Source of the DNA: Rhizobium sp. P32RR-XVIII
GTDB taxonomy: Bacteria > Pseudomonadota > Alphaproteobacteria > Rhizobiales > Rhizobiaceae
Direction: 5' to 3'
DNA: 64,000 nt
Assembly: GCF_012641395.1 (NCBI RefSeq)
Contig: NZ_JABAIH010000001.1
Location: 248,001-312,000 of the forward strand
A program made the translations under genes and the position numbers. Positions within the stretch are counted from its first letter, which is position 1. The number at the start of each line of letters is the position of its first letter. The notes below the pieces were generated by a model, which was not told where the DNA came from, did no database searches, and saw nothing but the letters and a program-made list of their open reading frames with translations. Shown in pieces: positions 35,033 to 43,884 of the stretch.

Positions 35033-36130
35033 TCAGACCTTCGTCTCCAGGGCGTAGCGCATGATCTCGATGCCCATCGCCCTTTCGACGGGCGGATAGA
35101 CGGTCGGATCGAGCACGCTTGCGGAAAGCGGGATGATTTCCTTCGGCACATGCAGGATGAAGACCGGCATGCCCTCCTTGAGCTGGCCGACGCTGAGCGG
35201 TTCGCCCTCCGGCGAAAGCGTCGTGATGACCGCGGGAAATGTAGCCACGCGCTTACCATCGGCGTCGTCGACGGCCATGTACTCATTCATCACATGCATG
35301 GTCACGGTCTTCGCGCCGGAGCCGACGACGATCGTACCGATATCGAAGGCCTCGGTGGTGTAGACCACGTCCTTCTTAGTGATCGTGCCTTCAGCGAGGA
35401 TATGGCCGCCGGTCGTCTTGCAGATAGCGTCGATCACCGCCGTCCCGCCCTTCTTCTCCGCTGCGATGATTGCCTCGCCGAGCGAAAGCGCCATCGAGAT
35501 GCCGCCAAGCGCCGCGTTCTTGCGCACATAGGAGGCTCGCAGCGGATTGCGGCAGCTGGCGATGAAGCCGCCCGATTGGTCGGCGGCGGCACGCAGAATC
35601 GGCGAGATCTTCGCGGTCGCGCCTTTCACGACCAGCTCGATGTAGCGGTTTTCGGCGCGGTTGCCGCCTACTGCCGTCTGGATCATCTGCTCCGGCGAAC
35701 CGGCCATGCCGATCGAGCCCATGTCGCCGGTCGGATGCGCACGGATATCGCCGATCGCGTCCACGACCTTGGTGCCGAGGATTGCCGAGGGCAGCCAGCC
35801 GTTCAGCGTCGAGGATCTGCCGTTCTGTCCAATGATCAGCCCGGAAAGCTTTTCGCCAAGCTCGTCCTGCAGAAGCTGCACCGCCTTCACATAGTCGATG
35901 CCCTGCATTTCCCAGGGCGTGGTGGAGGCCGGCGCGCCGATCGCCGCCGCTGTCGCAATCCAGTCGTTGTCCTCCAACTCGTCGATCGTAACGAGCTCCG
36001 GCTTGCCGACATTGACCGCCGCATAGCCGAGCATACGCCCATGATCGGCCCAGCCGCCGCCGCCCGCCGCATAGACGGAGCCGCCCTTGACGGCTGCTTC
36101 GACATCTTTCTCAACGAGTATGCGCCCCAT
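35033..36130 (-). CDS. DUF917 thiohydantoin desulfurase (ergothioneine catabolism)
   Basis: 365 residues of the DUF917 family starting MGRILVEKDVEAAVKGGSVY, with GGGGWADHGRMLGYAAV and TGDMGSIGMAGSPEQM. The family is now linked to desulfurisation of a thiohydantoin: the 2-thioxo-imidazolidinone propionate from thiourocanate hydratase becomes hydantoin-5-propionate with release of sulfide. Two Cys residues (FIASCRN and DAICKTTGG) are candidates for catalysis, but I cannot assign them. The start overlaps the carbamoylase stop (TGATG), and the longer frame upstream is shadow sequence. Context is the strongest evidence for the exact reaction. Confidence 0.82.
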   Translation of the reverse strand: MGRILVEKDVEAAVKGGSVYAAGGGGWADHGRMLGYAAVNVGKPELVTIDELEDNDWIATAAAIGAPASTTPWEMQGIDYVKAVQLLQDELGEKLSGLIIGQNGRSSTLNGWLPSAILGTKVVDAIGDIRAHPTGDMGSIGMAGSPEQMIQTAVGGNRAENRYIELVVKGATAKISPILRAAADQSGGFIASCRNPLRASYVRKNAALGGISMALSLGEAIIAAEKKGGTAVIDAICKTTGGHILAEGTITKKDVVYTTEAFDIGTIVVGSGAKTVTMHVMNEYMAVDDADGKRVATFPAVITTLSPEGEPLSVGQLKEGMPVFILHVPKEIIPLSASVLDPTVYPPVERAMGIEIMRYALETKV

Positions 36131-37392
36131 CACGCCTTCTCCTTGTTCAGCGTCCTGTCCATCTCCCGCACGGCCTCGAAAAGCACGGCGGCACCGAGGG
36201 CGATGTCGTCGTTTTCGGCCCATTCGTCCGCCGAATGGCTGCGGCCTTCCTTGCAGGGAACGAAGATCATGGCGGCCGGGGCCACCTTGGCGATCCAGGC
36301 CGTATCGTGTCCCGCGCCGGAGGCCATGCGCCGGTGCTTGGCGCCGACGGTATCGCAGGCCCGCTCCAGCGTCTCCAGGAGGCCGGCATCGCCGGGCGTC
36401 GGATAATTGTCGGACACGCGTTTTGGGGAGTTGATCGTCACCCCATGGGCAGCTGCAAGCTGGAGAACATGCACATCCAGCCATTCGCAGAAAGCTTCCA
36501 TGTCGCTGCGGATTTCCGCACGGCCGTCGATCAGCATCACGGCCTTGGACGGGACGACATTGGCGGCATTCGGCTCGATCCGGAATTCGCCGACGGTTGC
36601 CGCAAAATGGCCCGGTGTCTTTGCCTGCTCGGCTGCCGCGTCGCGGATATCGAGCACGAGTCGCGAGGCGGCCACCAGCGCATCCGCGCGGCCATCCATT
36701 GGGGTCGTACCGGCGTGGTCGGCCCGGCCTTCGACCGTGATCTCGATCCGGGTGATACCTGCAATCGCCGTCACGATGCCGATATCCTTCCTCTCGTTTT
36801 CAAGCACCGGCCCTTGCTCGATATGCAGCTCAAGGAAACCCGCAAGATCGGGCCGATTCTGCTGCAAGAGCACCCCTGGACGACCGCCGACTTGCGCAAT
36901 CCCCTCGGCAAGGTCGCGGTCGCCGCTGGTGCGCGAAAGCCACGCCTCGGGAAGCTGCCCGGTCATGCCGCGGCTGCCGACGCACGAAACGCCAAAAATG
37001 CTGACCTCTTCCGCAAGGAAATCGACGATCTCCAGATCGTGCTCCAGCGCGATCCCCCGATCCTCCAACGCACGCGCGACCTCCAGAGCCGAGATGACGC
37101 CCGCGATGCCATCGAAGCGCCCGCCATCCGGCACGGTATCGGAATGCGAGCCGACCATGATCGTGCCGAGCCCCGGCTTGCTGCCCGCTCGACGCCCGAT
37201 GAGATTGCCGCCGGCATCGATCCGCGTTTCGAGCCCGGCCGCCTGCATGCGCGCTTCGATATAGGCGCGTCCTTCGAGAAACAGCGGCGAAAAGGCGCGG
37301 CGTGTCCAGGGATGTCCAGGCTCGGTGATCTTCGCCAGCGCATCGATATCTTCTGCGATGCGGTCTGCGTTGACGGGCAGGTTACGGCTCAT
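36130..37392 (-). CDS. N-carbamoyl-L-amino acid hydrolase (M20 family), ergothioneine catabolism
   Basis: 420 residues of the M20 amidase/carbamoylase group. Metal ligands are visible in GSHSDTVPDGGRFDG (His83, Asp94), AEEVSIFG (Glu128-Glu129) and LELHIEQGP (His190), with GAGHDTAWIA and HSADEW toward the C-terminus. In this operon its substrate should be N-carbamoyl-L-glutamate, giving glutamate, CO2 and ammonia. The ATG at 37392 overlaps the hydantoinase stop by four bases (ATGA), and its own stop overlaps the DUF917 start. Allantoate amidohydrolase and beta-ureidopropionase are related alternatives. Confidence 0.87.
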   Translation of the reverse strand: MSRNLPVNADRIAEDIDALAKITEPGHPWTRRAFSPLFLEGRAYIEARMQAAGLETRIDAGGNLIGRRAGSKPGLGTIMVGSHSDTVPDGGRFDGIAGVISALEVARALEDRGIALEHDLEIVDFLAEEVSIFGVSCVGSRGMTGQLPEAWLSRTSGDRDLAEGIAQVGGRPGVLLQQNRPDLAGFLELHIEQGPVLENERKDIGIVTAIAGITRIEITVEGRADHAGTTPMDGRADALVAASRLVLDIRDAAAEQAKTPGHFAATVGEFRIEPNAANVVPSKAVMLIDGRAEIRSDMEAFCEWLDVHVLQLAAAHGVTINSPKRVSDNYPTPGDAGLLETLERACDTVGAKHRRMASGAGHDTAWIAKVAPAAMIFVPCKEGRSHSADEWAENDDIALGAAVLFEAVREMDRTLNKEKA

Positions 37393-38771
37393 GCGATTTC
37401 TCCGGCAATGATTTGGCGCGGCAGCGGACGGACGAATTTCCCGGTGCCGGGCTCGGCAAGCACCTTCGTGCCATCGGTTATCTGTTGGCCGCGCAGATAC
37501 GCGGCTGAAACGGTCCATGGCAAGGCTATGCCATTGTACGGGCTCCAGCCGACGACATTGTTGCCGCTCGCGGCGGCATCATAGACCTTTTCGCGCGGCT
37601 CAAGCACAGTGATATCGGCATCCTTGCCCGGCGTCAGCGCGCCCTTGATATGGTCGAGGCGGAAATGTTTCGCCGGATTTTCCGCCATGAGCTTTGCAGC
37701 CCAGGTAAGCGGAATGCCGCGTTCGAGCGCGCCCTTGACGAAGAGTGGCACCATCACCTCGAGCCCAGGCACACCGGATGCATTCGCCAGCATGTGCGGA
37801 TCGGTCTTGCGGTTTTCGGACCAGCTGACATGGTCGGTCGACACCAGCCAGACATTGCCTTCAGCGACCTTCCGCCACAGCGTTTCCACCTCGGCGCGCG
37901 GCCGGATCGGTGGATTGATCTTGGCCTTGCCCCCGAGGCGCTTCACGTCGTTTTCCTCGTCCAGCGTCAGGTAGTGGATGCAGCACTCGACGGTCGCCTC
38001 GAAACCGTCGCGACGATAGGCGCGAGCGATATCGTAGCCGCGGCCGAGCGAACAATGCACGACATGAGCCGGGCAGCCGGTATTGGCGCCAGTCTCGAAG
38101 ATAGTGTGCATGGCAAGCAGCTCTGTAATCGGCGGGCGCGAGAGACCATGGGCACGCCAATCGGTGATGCCGCAGGCCTTTACCTGCTCGATGTAGGCGC
38201 GCACGGCTTCGTCGTCCTCATTGTGGACGCCAGCCGTCAGCCCGGTCGGTGCGATCGCCGCAAAGCACTCGTCGAGCAAGGCGGGAGGAATGCGGGGGAA
38301 ACGCTTAGGATCCGTGCCGAAGGTCGAAAACTTGAAGGCCGCGACGCCGGCGTGCACCATTTCGGGGATGCGCGCAGCACGCTCTTCCGGATTGACCGTG
38401 CCATAGAGCGCGAAATCGACACGCGCCTGCGGGCTCGCGTGATCGATCTTCTTCTTTACCGCTTCCGCCGAGCAGACGAGATTGCCTTCGTCATAGGGCA
38501 TGTCCACGATTGTCGTGACGCCGCCGGCCGCCGCCGAGCGTGTCGACCAGATGAAGTCCTCCTGATCCTTCTGGCTCAGCGAATGCACCTGCGCATCGAT
38601 CGCGCCGGGAAGGATCAGCGCCTTGCCGAGAAGATGCCGCTCCTCCCCCGAAGGCGGCACTCCGACGCCAACCTGGACGATTTTACCATCGCTGACCGCG
38701 ACATAGCCCTCTTCGAGGATGCGCTCCGGCAGAACGACCGTACCCTGCAGAACGAGATCGAAATCACTCAT
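37389..38771 (-). CDS. Hydantoinase/dihydropyrimidinase-like amidohydrolase (hydantoin-5-propionate opening)
   Basis: 460 residues of the cyclic amidohydrolase superfamily. Metal-site residues: Gln61-x-His63 in GAIDAQVHSLSQ (normally His-x-His), Lys147 in AAFKFSTFG (carboxylated lysine), His183 in GVHNEDDE, His239 in HVVHCSLGRG and Asp313 in VSTDHVSW. The expected reaction is hydrolysis of hydantoin-5-propionate to N-carbamoylglutamate. The ATG at 38771 starts MSDFDLVLQGTVVLP, the standard beginning of the family. It follows the ergothionase gene by 19 bp and overlaps the carbamoylase gene. The Gln in place of the first metal His is unusual. Confidence 0.85.
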   Translation of the reverse strand: MSDFDLVLQGTVVLPERILEEGYVAVSDGKIVQVGVGVPPSGEERHLLGKALILPGAIDAQVHSLSQKDQEDFIWSTRSAAAGGVTTIVDMPYDEGNLVCSAEAVKKKIDHASPQARVDFALYGTVNPEERAARIPEMVHAGVAAFKFSTFGTDPKRFPRIPPALLDECFAAIAPTGLTAGVHNEDDEAVRAYIEQVKACGITDWRAHGLSRPPITELLAMHTIFETGANTGCPAHVVHCSLGRGYDIARAYRRDGFEATVECCIHYLTLDEENDVKRLGGKAKINPPIRPRAEVETLWRKVAEGNVWLVSTDHVSWSENRKTDPHMLANASGVPGLEVMVPLFVKGALERGIPLTWAAKLMAENPAKHFRLDHIKGALTPGKDADITVLEPREKVYDAAASGNNVVGWSPYNGIALPWTVSAAYLRGQQITDGTKVLAEPGTGKFVRPLPRQIIAGEIA

Positions 38772-38790
38772 GCGGATGCCTCCGTGCCGT

Positions 38791-40380
38791 TCAAGTGTCA
38801 GATAGTACAGGGTTGCCCGCAAGCCGCTCCTCGATACGCTCCCGCGAACCCAGCGCGAAGAAGTCGTCGAAAGAGGCGATCGGCACTTCGGCGATCAATT
38901 TGGAAACAAAGGCGTCGGCTCCAAGACCTTCCTCGATCGCCTCGACCTCGGCCGAAAGCGGCCGGTCGACCGTATAAAAATCTGCATGGCTGCGGACGAC
39001 GTCGTAGATCATGCCCGAAACGCCCTTCGGCTGGTCGCCCAGAATGTCGGCCGCCTGCGCGGCAAGCAGGGCTTCGAGCGCCGCAAGCCGCCTCAGCGCC
39101 CGCATCTGCCGTTCGAAGCGCTCGATCACCAGCGGCAGAAAAGCGGCCTCGTCCTCGAGCCCCGCCGCAACCACCAGCGACTGGGCCGATACCGGGTTGG
39201 ACATGGAAAGGACGCGCGAGAAGATTTCGCCGGCGAGCTTGATGATCGGCCCGAAGCCTGTCGCGATCCGGCCTTTCGGCACCAGATTGACCGGCAGATC
39301 GCGCCTCTGTCCGTTACCGAGGAGGACGCAGCGGTTGAAGGCATTGCGGGCAGCATGCGCCATGCAGATTGCTGCCGATTCCAGCAGGATCGTCACGTCA
39401 AGAGGCAGTGAACCGCCGGAGGTCATCACCTGGCCCTCGACGACCACGGGGTTGTCATCTGAGCGACCTGTAGCCGCGAGAATCTTGTGGCCAGTCGTAA
39501 GCAGATTCTCGATCACCGCACCGAAGACCTGCGCAATCATGCGAAGGCTGAGCGGGTCCTGCACGTGGGTCGCAACCGGCCATTCCCAGGCGTCTGACGC
39601 ATTGCAGAGCCATGCACCGATCAACGCTTCCCGGGGGGTGCCGACATGGCGCACCGACCGCCATGGATCGCGGGACGCGCCAAGCGCGCCGGCGGCCATC
39701 ATCCCGGTTGCGAGCAGCACGCGGATCGACGCTGCGGCATTGCGCGTCGCCTCCGCTGCCGCCGCAAAACTCACGGCATTGATGCTGAGCGAAGCAAGGC
39801 TGTCACGCGGTGCCATCCTGACCGGCTCGAGGCCGGCTGCCTCGAAGGCCTCGACCGCCTGCATGCGCCTGCCGCGATAGACCGCCTCGCCAACGCCGGT
39901 CAGAACCGCACCGATTTGCCCCATGAGGCCGATATCCGCACAGCCGATCGAGCCCGTCCGCCGGACGACGGGGATAAGATCTGCCCTGAGAAGCCGCAGA
40001 TAGGTTTCCACGAGTTCGGGTGTGCACCCGACCTGGCCCGTCAGAGCGGTATTGATGCGGATCGCCATGGCATTTCGCACGACAGCGGTCGAAAACGGCG
40101 TACCGGTGCCGAAGTGATGGGCGCGGACGAGGCCGAGGTTGAAAGCGTCAAGGTCTTCCGGCGACCACTCGACATCCTTCATCGCTCCGACGCCAGTCGT
40201 AGAACCGTAGACCGGAATGCCGGCCCCGATCGCATCCTCCACGACCGAACGCGCAAGTTCCACGCGCGCCATGCCCGTCTCCGTCACCGACAGGGCAACC
40301 TTGCCGGAACCAATCCTCACCATCTCGGCGAAACCGAGTGGTTGGCCGGAAAGTTCGATGCCGGGGCGTTCGTGCTTCAT
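38791..40380 (-). CDS. Ergothionase (HAL/PAL-fold lyase lacking the MIO triad)
   Basis: A 529-residue aromatic amino-acid lyase-fold protein that should eliminate trimethylamine from ergothioneine to give thiourocanate. The substrate-loop tyrosine is present (VYGSTTGVGAMKD, Tyr58). The segment that in histidine ammonia-lyase reads GSVGASGDLAP here reads GSIGCADIG (143-151), so the Ala-Ser-Gly that forms the MIO cofactor is absent, as reported for ergothionases, which use acid/base catalysis. Other family segments are NPVVVEGQVMTSGG and GFGPIIKLAGEIFSR. It is first in the operon with hydantoinase, carbamoylase, DUF917, TfoX and HutU-like genes. A MIO-type HAL is the rejected alternative. Confidence 0.85.
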   Translation of the reverse strand: MKHERPGIELSGQPLGFAEMVRIGSGKVALSVTETGMARVELARSVVEDAIGAGIPVYGSTTGVGAMKDVEWSPEDLDAFNLGLVRAHHFGTGTPFSTAVVRNAMAIRINTALTGQVGCTPELVETYLRLLRADLIPVVRRTGSIGCADIGLMGQIGAVLTGVGEAVYRGRRMQAVEAFEAAGLEPVRMAPRDSLASLSINAVSFAAAAEATRNAAASIRVLLATGMMAAGALGASRDPWRSVRHVGTPREALIGAWLCNASDAWEWPVATHVQDPLSLRMIAQVFGAVIENLLTTGHKILAATGRSDDNPVVVEGQVMTSGGSLPLDVTILLESAAICMAHAARNAFNRCVLLGNGQRRDLPVNLVPKGRIATGFGPIIKLAGEIFSRVLSMSNPVSAQSLVVAAGLEDEAAFLPLVIERFERQMRALRRLAALEALLAAQAADILGDQPKGVSGMIYDVVRSHADFYTVDRPLSAEVEAIEEGLGADAFVSKLIAEVPIASFDDFFALGSRERIEERLAGNPVLSDT

Positions 40381-40408
40381 CTGCAGGTCTCCTTGATGGC
40401 GAGATTAA

Positions 40409-40437
40409 GCGAGCATCTCGCATCATGGGATATCCCA
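40409..40437. promoter_or_regulatory. Two short palindromes upstream of the ergothioneine operon
   Basis: GCGAG-CAT-CTCGC (40409-40421) and the perfect 12-bp palindrome TGGGATATCCCA (40426-40437) lie 29-57 bp before the ergothionase start in the 94-bp gap to ubiB. They are candidate operator sites; no regulator gene is encoded beside the operon. Confidence 0.45.
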
Positions 40438-40474
40438 AATGCCGAACACAGCATGCGATTGTTTGTGTTTCAGC

Positions 40475-42049
40475 TCAACTCAGCATCACGGCTATGTAGA
40501 TAAGCGTCAATGCGATAATCCAAAGCGCGAGACGGCCGTACCGGCTGTGCCTCGCCTCGGATTTGCCGATCGCCTCCGCAGTCTGCGGATCGAAGCGCAG
40601 ACCATGCTCGCTCATATGCAGCAGCTGGTGATGGAATTTCTCTGTCTTCGCGGCGATTTCCGGTACGGCTTCGGCGAGCTTCACCGCCGCCTTCAGCCCA
40701 TCCTTGAGATCGGTCACGACCCGCTTCGGGCCGAGATTGTTGCGAATCCAGTCTCCGACAACAGGCTCCGATGCCTTCCACATGTTGAAGCGCGGGTTCA
40801 GCATGCGCGAAACACCTTCGACGACCACCATGGTTTTCTGCAACATGACCAGCTCGGGCCGGGTCTGCATGTCGAAAAGTTCCGTCACCTCGAACAGGAG
40901 CGTCAACAGCTTGCCCATCGAGATCGTCTCGGCCGGCTGGCCGTGGATCGGTTCGCCGATCGCCCGGATCGCCTGTGCGAAGCTTTCAACATTGTGATGG
41001 GCCGGCACATAGCCTGCTTCGAAATGGACTTCGGCAACGCGCACGTAGTCGCGGGTGATGAAGCCATAGAGGATTTCGGCGAGGAAGCGCCGCTCCTTCT
41101 TCCCAAGCCGTCCGACGATACCCATGTCGACGGCAACGATATCGCCGTGCACATCGACAAAGAGGTTTCCGGGGTGCATGTCGGCATGGAAGAAGCCGTC
41201 GCGCAGCGTATGGCGCAAAAAGGACTGGATCAGCGTGTCGGCAAGCGTATTGAGGTTGTGGCCGGCCGCCTGCAAACCCTCGACGTCGGACATCTTCACG
41301 CCGTCGATCCATTCCATGGTCATGACGTCGCGGCCGGTCCTTTCCCAGTCCACCTTGGGAACGCGGAATCCGGGATCCTGGTCCGTATTCTCGGCAATCT
41401 CGGAGAGGGCGGCGGCTTCCAGCCGAAGGTCCATCTCCACTTTCGTGGTCAGCTCGAGCGTTTTTGTGACCTCTACCGGTCTCAGGCGCCGGCTGGAAAC
41501 CATGAAGCGTTCCTGCATGTGGGCAACGAGATACATCGCCTCGATGTCATGCGCGAAGCGCTGGCGCACGCCGGGGCGCACGACCTTCACGGCGACCTTC
41601 TTGCGGCCTGTGGCCGTATCGACCTCGGCGGGGTGCACCTGTGCAATCGAAGCAGCGGCGATCGGATCATCGAAGCTGGTGAAAAGCTCCTGGATCGGCC
41701 GCCCGAGCGACCCCTCGACGCTCGCCTTCGACGCCGCGGTGGGGAAAAAAGCCATGCGATCCTGGAGCTGGGACAGGTCGTTGGCGAATTCGACGCCGAC
41801 AACGTCCGGGCGCGTCGCCAGAAACTGACCGATCTTCACATAGGAAGGTCCGAGCCGTTCAACGGCGCGCGCCAGCCGGTCACTGCGCTTTTTGTATTTC
41901 GCCCGGCTGCGGGCAAAGATGCTGACGAAAGATTTGGCAAGGCTGACGGAAGGCGGCAGTCCCTCGGAGGGCAACGCCTCGACGACGCCCTCGCGCACCA
42001 GGATCCAGCCGACCCGAACGAGCCTGAGATATGCTCCGAAAGCACTCAT
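40475..42049 (-). CDS. ubiB: UbiB-family protein (ubiquinone biosynthesis kinase-like)
   Basis: 524 residues of the ABC1/ADCK/UbiB atypical kinase family needed for ubiquinone synthesis at the inner membrane. Visible are the KxGQ motif LGPSYVKIGQFLATRPDVVG, the Ala-rich nucleotide loop ASIAQVHPAEV, the catalytic segment FFHADMHPGNLFVD and DMGIVGRL. A C-terminal hydrophobic segment (RLALWIIALTLIYIAVML) anchors it in the membrane. It starts five bases after the ubiE stop, forming a ubiE-ubiB operon. Confidence 0.94.
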   Translation of the reverse strand: MSAFGAYLRLVRVGWILVREGVVEALPSEGLPPSVSLAKSFVSIFARSRAKYKKRSDRLARAVERLGPSYVKIGQFLATRPDVVGVEFANDLSQLQDRMAFFPTAASKASVEGSLGRPIQELFTSFDDPIAAASIAQVHPAEVDTATGRKKVAVKVVRPGVRQRFAHDIEAMYLVAHMQERFMVSSRRLRPVEVTKTLELTTKVEMDLRLEAAALSEIAENTDQDPGFRVPKVDWERTGRDVMTMEWIDGVKMSDVEGLQAAGHNLNTLADTLIQSFLRHTLRDGFFHADMHPGNLFVDVHGDIVAVDMGIVGRLGKKERRFLAEILYGFITRDYVRVAEVHFEAGYVPAHHNVESFAQAIRAIGEPIHGQPAETISMGKLLTLLFEVTELFDMQTRPELVMLQKTMVVVEGVSRMLNPRFNMWKASEPVVGDWIRNNLGPKRVVTDLKDGLKAAVKLAEAVPEIAAKTEKFHHQLLHMSEHGLRFDPQTAEAIGKSEARHSRYGRLALWIIALTLIYIAVMLS

Positions 42050-42054
42050 CTAGA

Positions 42055-42831
42055 TTAAAGTTTCCAACCCGAGTGCAGGGCCGCGATGCCGCCAGTGTAG
42101 CTGGTATAGGTCACACGCGAAAAACCCGCCCTGCGTATCATCTCGGCGAAATTTTCCTGGTTCGGGAACTTACGGATCGATTCCACCAGATATTCGTAGG
42201 GCTCGGCTTCGCCGGTTATCGCCCTGCCGAATTTCGGAATGGCGTTGAAAGACCAGGCATCATACAGCTTGTCCAGAAGCGGCATCTCGACCTCGGAAAA
42301 TTCCAGCACGAGCAGTCGGCCCCCGCGCCTCAGCACGCGATAGGCCTCCGAAAGCGCCACGTCGATGCGGGGTACGTTGCGGATGCCGAAGGCGATCGTA
42401 TAGGCATCGAAGCTGCCGGTTTCGAAGGGCAGATCCTCCGCATTGGCCTCGACAAAGGCAAGGTTGTCCGAAAGCTTCTTCTTTTCTGCCCGTTCGGCGC
42501 CGACGCCGAGCATTGAACCATTGATGTCGAGCACGGTTGCGTGCGCCATTCGGTTCGAGGCCTCGATGATGCGAAAAGCGATGTCGCCGGTGCCGCCTGC
42601 AACATCCAGCACCTTGTAGCTAGGCTCCTTGCGCGGGTTGAGGGCGGCCACTAGGGCGTCCTTCCAGGCGCGGTGCATCCCCATCGACATGACATCGTTC
42701 ATAATGTCGTAACGCCGGGCAACCTTGTGGAACACCTCGTTGACGAGGCCCTGCTTTTCGCCCCTCGGCACTTGCCGGAAGCCGTAGGATGTTTCCATGC
42801 CGCCATCGGCGGAGGTGCGGCTTTCTGACAT
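42055..42831 (-). CDS. ubiE: Demethylmenaquinone/ubiquinone C-methyltransferase
   Basis: 258 residues of a class I methyltransferase. SAM-binding motif I is [34 protein letters not shown] and [20 protein letters not shown] are the UbiE/Coq5 signatures. It methylates the C-2 position of the quinone ring precursor. First gene of ubiE-ubiB and divergent from mutM across about 150 bp. Confidence 0.95.
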   Translation of the reverse strand: MSESRTSADGGMETSYGFRQVPRGEKQGLVNEVFHKVARRYDIMNDVMSMGMHRAWKDALVAALNPRKEPSYKVLDVAGGTGDIAFRIIEASNRMAHATVLDINGSMLGVGAERAEKKKLSDNLAFVEANAEDLPFETGSFDAYTIAFGIRNVPRIDVALSEAYRVLRRGGRLLVLEFSEVEMPLLDKLYDAWSFNAIPKFGRAITGEAEPYEYLVESIRKFPNQENFAEMIRRAGFSRVTYTSYTGGIAALHSGWKL

Positions 42832-42983
42832 CGGACTACTCCGTTACTGGAAATCGGTACGGCCACCATAGCGAAAGGCCGTGCGAGAGGCTATCTGTGG
42901 ACGAGGGCGATACCCCGCGGTCTACTGGCGCTATAACCCACAACGTCCGCAGTTGAAATACGTTTAGATACAGATGGGTTAAG

Positions 42984-43874
42984 ATGCCGGAATTGCCAGA
43001 AGTCGAAACGGTAAAGCGGGGTCTTTCGGCCGCGATGGAAGGCGCGCACATCAAGAAGCTGGAACTACGCCGCGGCGACCTGCGCTTTCCTTTTCCGGAG
43101 GATTTCGAAGGTCAGGTTTCGGGCCGTACCATTATCGGGCTCGGCCGGCGCGCCAAGTATCTGCTGATCGATCTCGATAGCGGCAAGACCATCATCTCCC
43201 ATCTCGGCATGTCCGGCTCCTTCCGCATCGAGGCCGGTTCCGCCAGCGGGACGCCCGGCGATTTTCATTACGAGCGATCGAAGGATGAAAGGCATGACCA
43301 CGCCATCTTTCATCTGGAAGGCAAGGATGGTCCGCGCCGCGTCATTTACAACGACCCGCGGCGGTTCGGCTTCATGGACATCGCCGATCGCTCCGAGCTG
43401 CAGAATAATCCCTTCCTTTTCGCCCTGGGGCCCGAACCGACCGGCAACGAGCTGAGCGCTGCCTATCTGGCCGAGCGTTTTGCAGGCAAGGCGCAGCCGC
43501 TGAAGGGGGCATTGCTTGACCAGAAGACCATTGCCGGTCTCGGCAATATCTATGTCAGCGAAGCGCTTTGGCGCGCGCACCTGATGCCAACGCGCGCTGC
43601 TGGAACGCTGGTCACCAAGACCGGACGGCCGAAGGAGCCACTGAACCTTCTCGTCGCGTCGATCCGCGATGTCATCGCCGATGCGATCAAGGCCGGCGGC
43701 TCGTCGCTCCGGGATCATATCCAGACGGACGGCTCGCTTGGTTATTTCCAGCATGCCTTCTCCGTCTATGACCGCGAAGGCCACCCTTGCCGCACACCCG
43801 GTTGCGGCGGTACGGTTTCGCGCATCGTGCAGGCGGGTCGTTCAACCTTCTATTGCCCGGTCTGCCAGAAATAG
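42984..43874 (+). CDS. mutM: Formamidopyrimidine-DNA glycosylase
   Basis: This base-excision repair enzyme removes 8-oxoguanine and FaPy lesions and nicks at the abasic site. Pro2 and Glu3 in [14 protein letters not shown] are the catalytic N-terminus; [20 protein letters not shown] gives the helix-2-turn-helix, and the C-terminal zinc finger is C..PGCGG..R.....[10 protein letters not shown]. The 296-residue length is normal. It is followed after ten bases by the enoyl-CoA hydratase gene. Confidence 0.96.
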   Translation: MPELPEVETVKRGLSAAMEGAHIKKLELRRGDLRFPFPEDFEGQVSGRTIIGLGRRAKYLLIDLDSGKTIISHLGMSGSFRIEAGSASGTPGDFHYERSKDERHDHAIFHLEGKDGPRRVIYNDPRRFGFMDIADRSELQNNPFLFALGPEPTGNELSAAYLAERFAGKAQPLKGALLDQKTIAGLGNIYVSEALWRAHLMPTRAAGTLVTKTGRPKEPLNLLVASIRDVIADAIKAGGSSLRDHIQTDGSLGYFQHAFSVYDREGHPCRTPGCGGTVSRIVQAGRSTFYCPVCQK

Positions 43875-43884
43875 GGAGAGAAGC

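Noticed and set aside
38791-40380. Histidine ammonia-lyase (hutH) as the name for the HAL-fold gene
   Set aside because: The MIO-forming Ala-Ser-Gly is absent and the operon lacks hutI/hutG but contains desulfurase, hydantoinase and carbamoylase genes.
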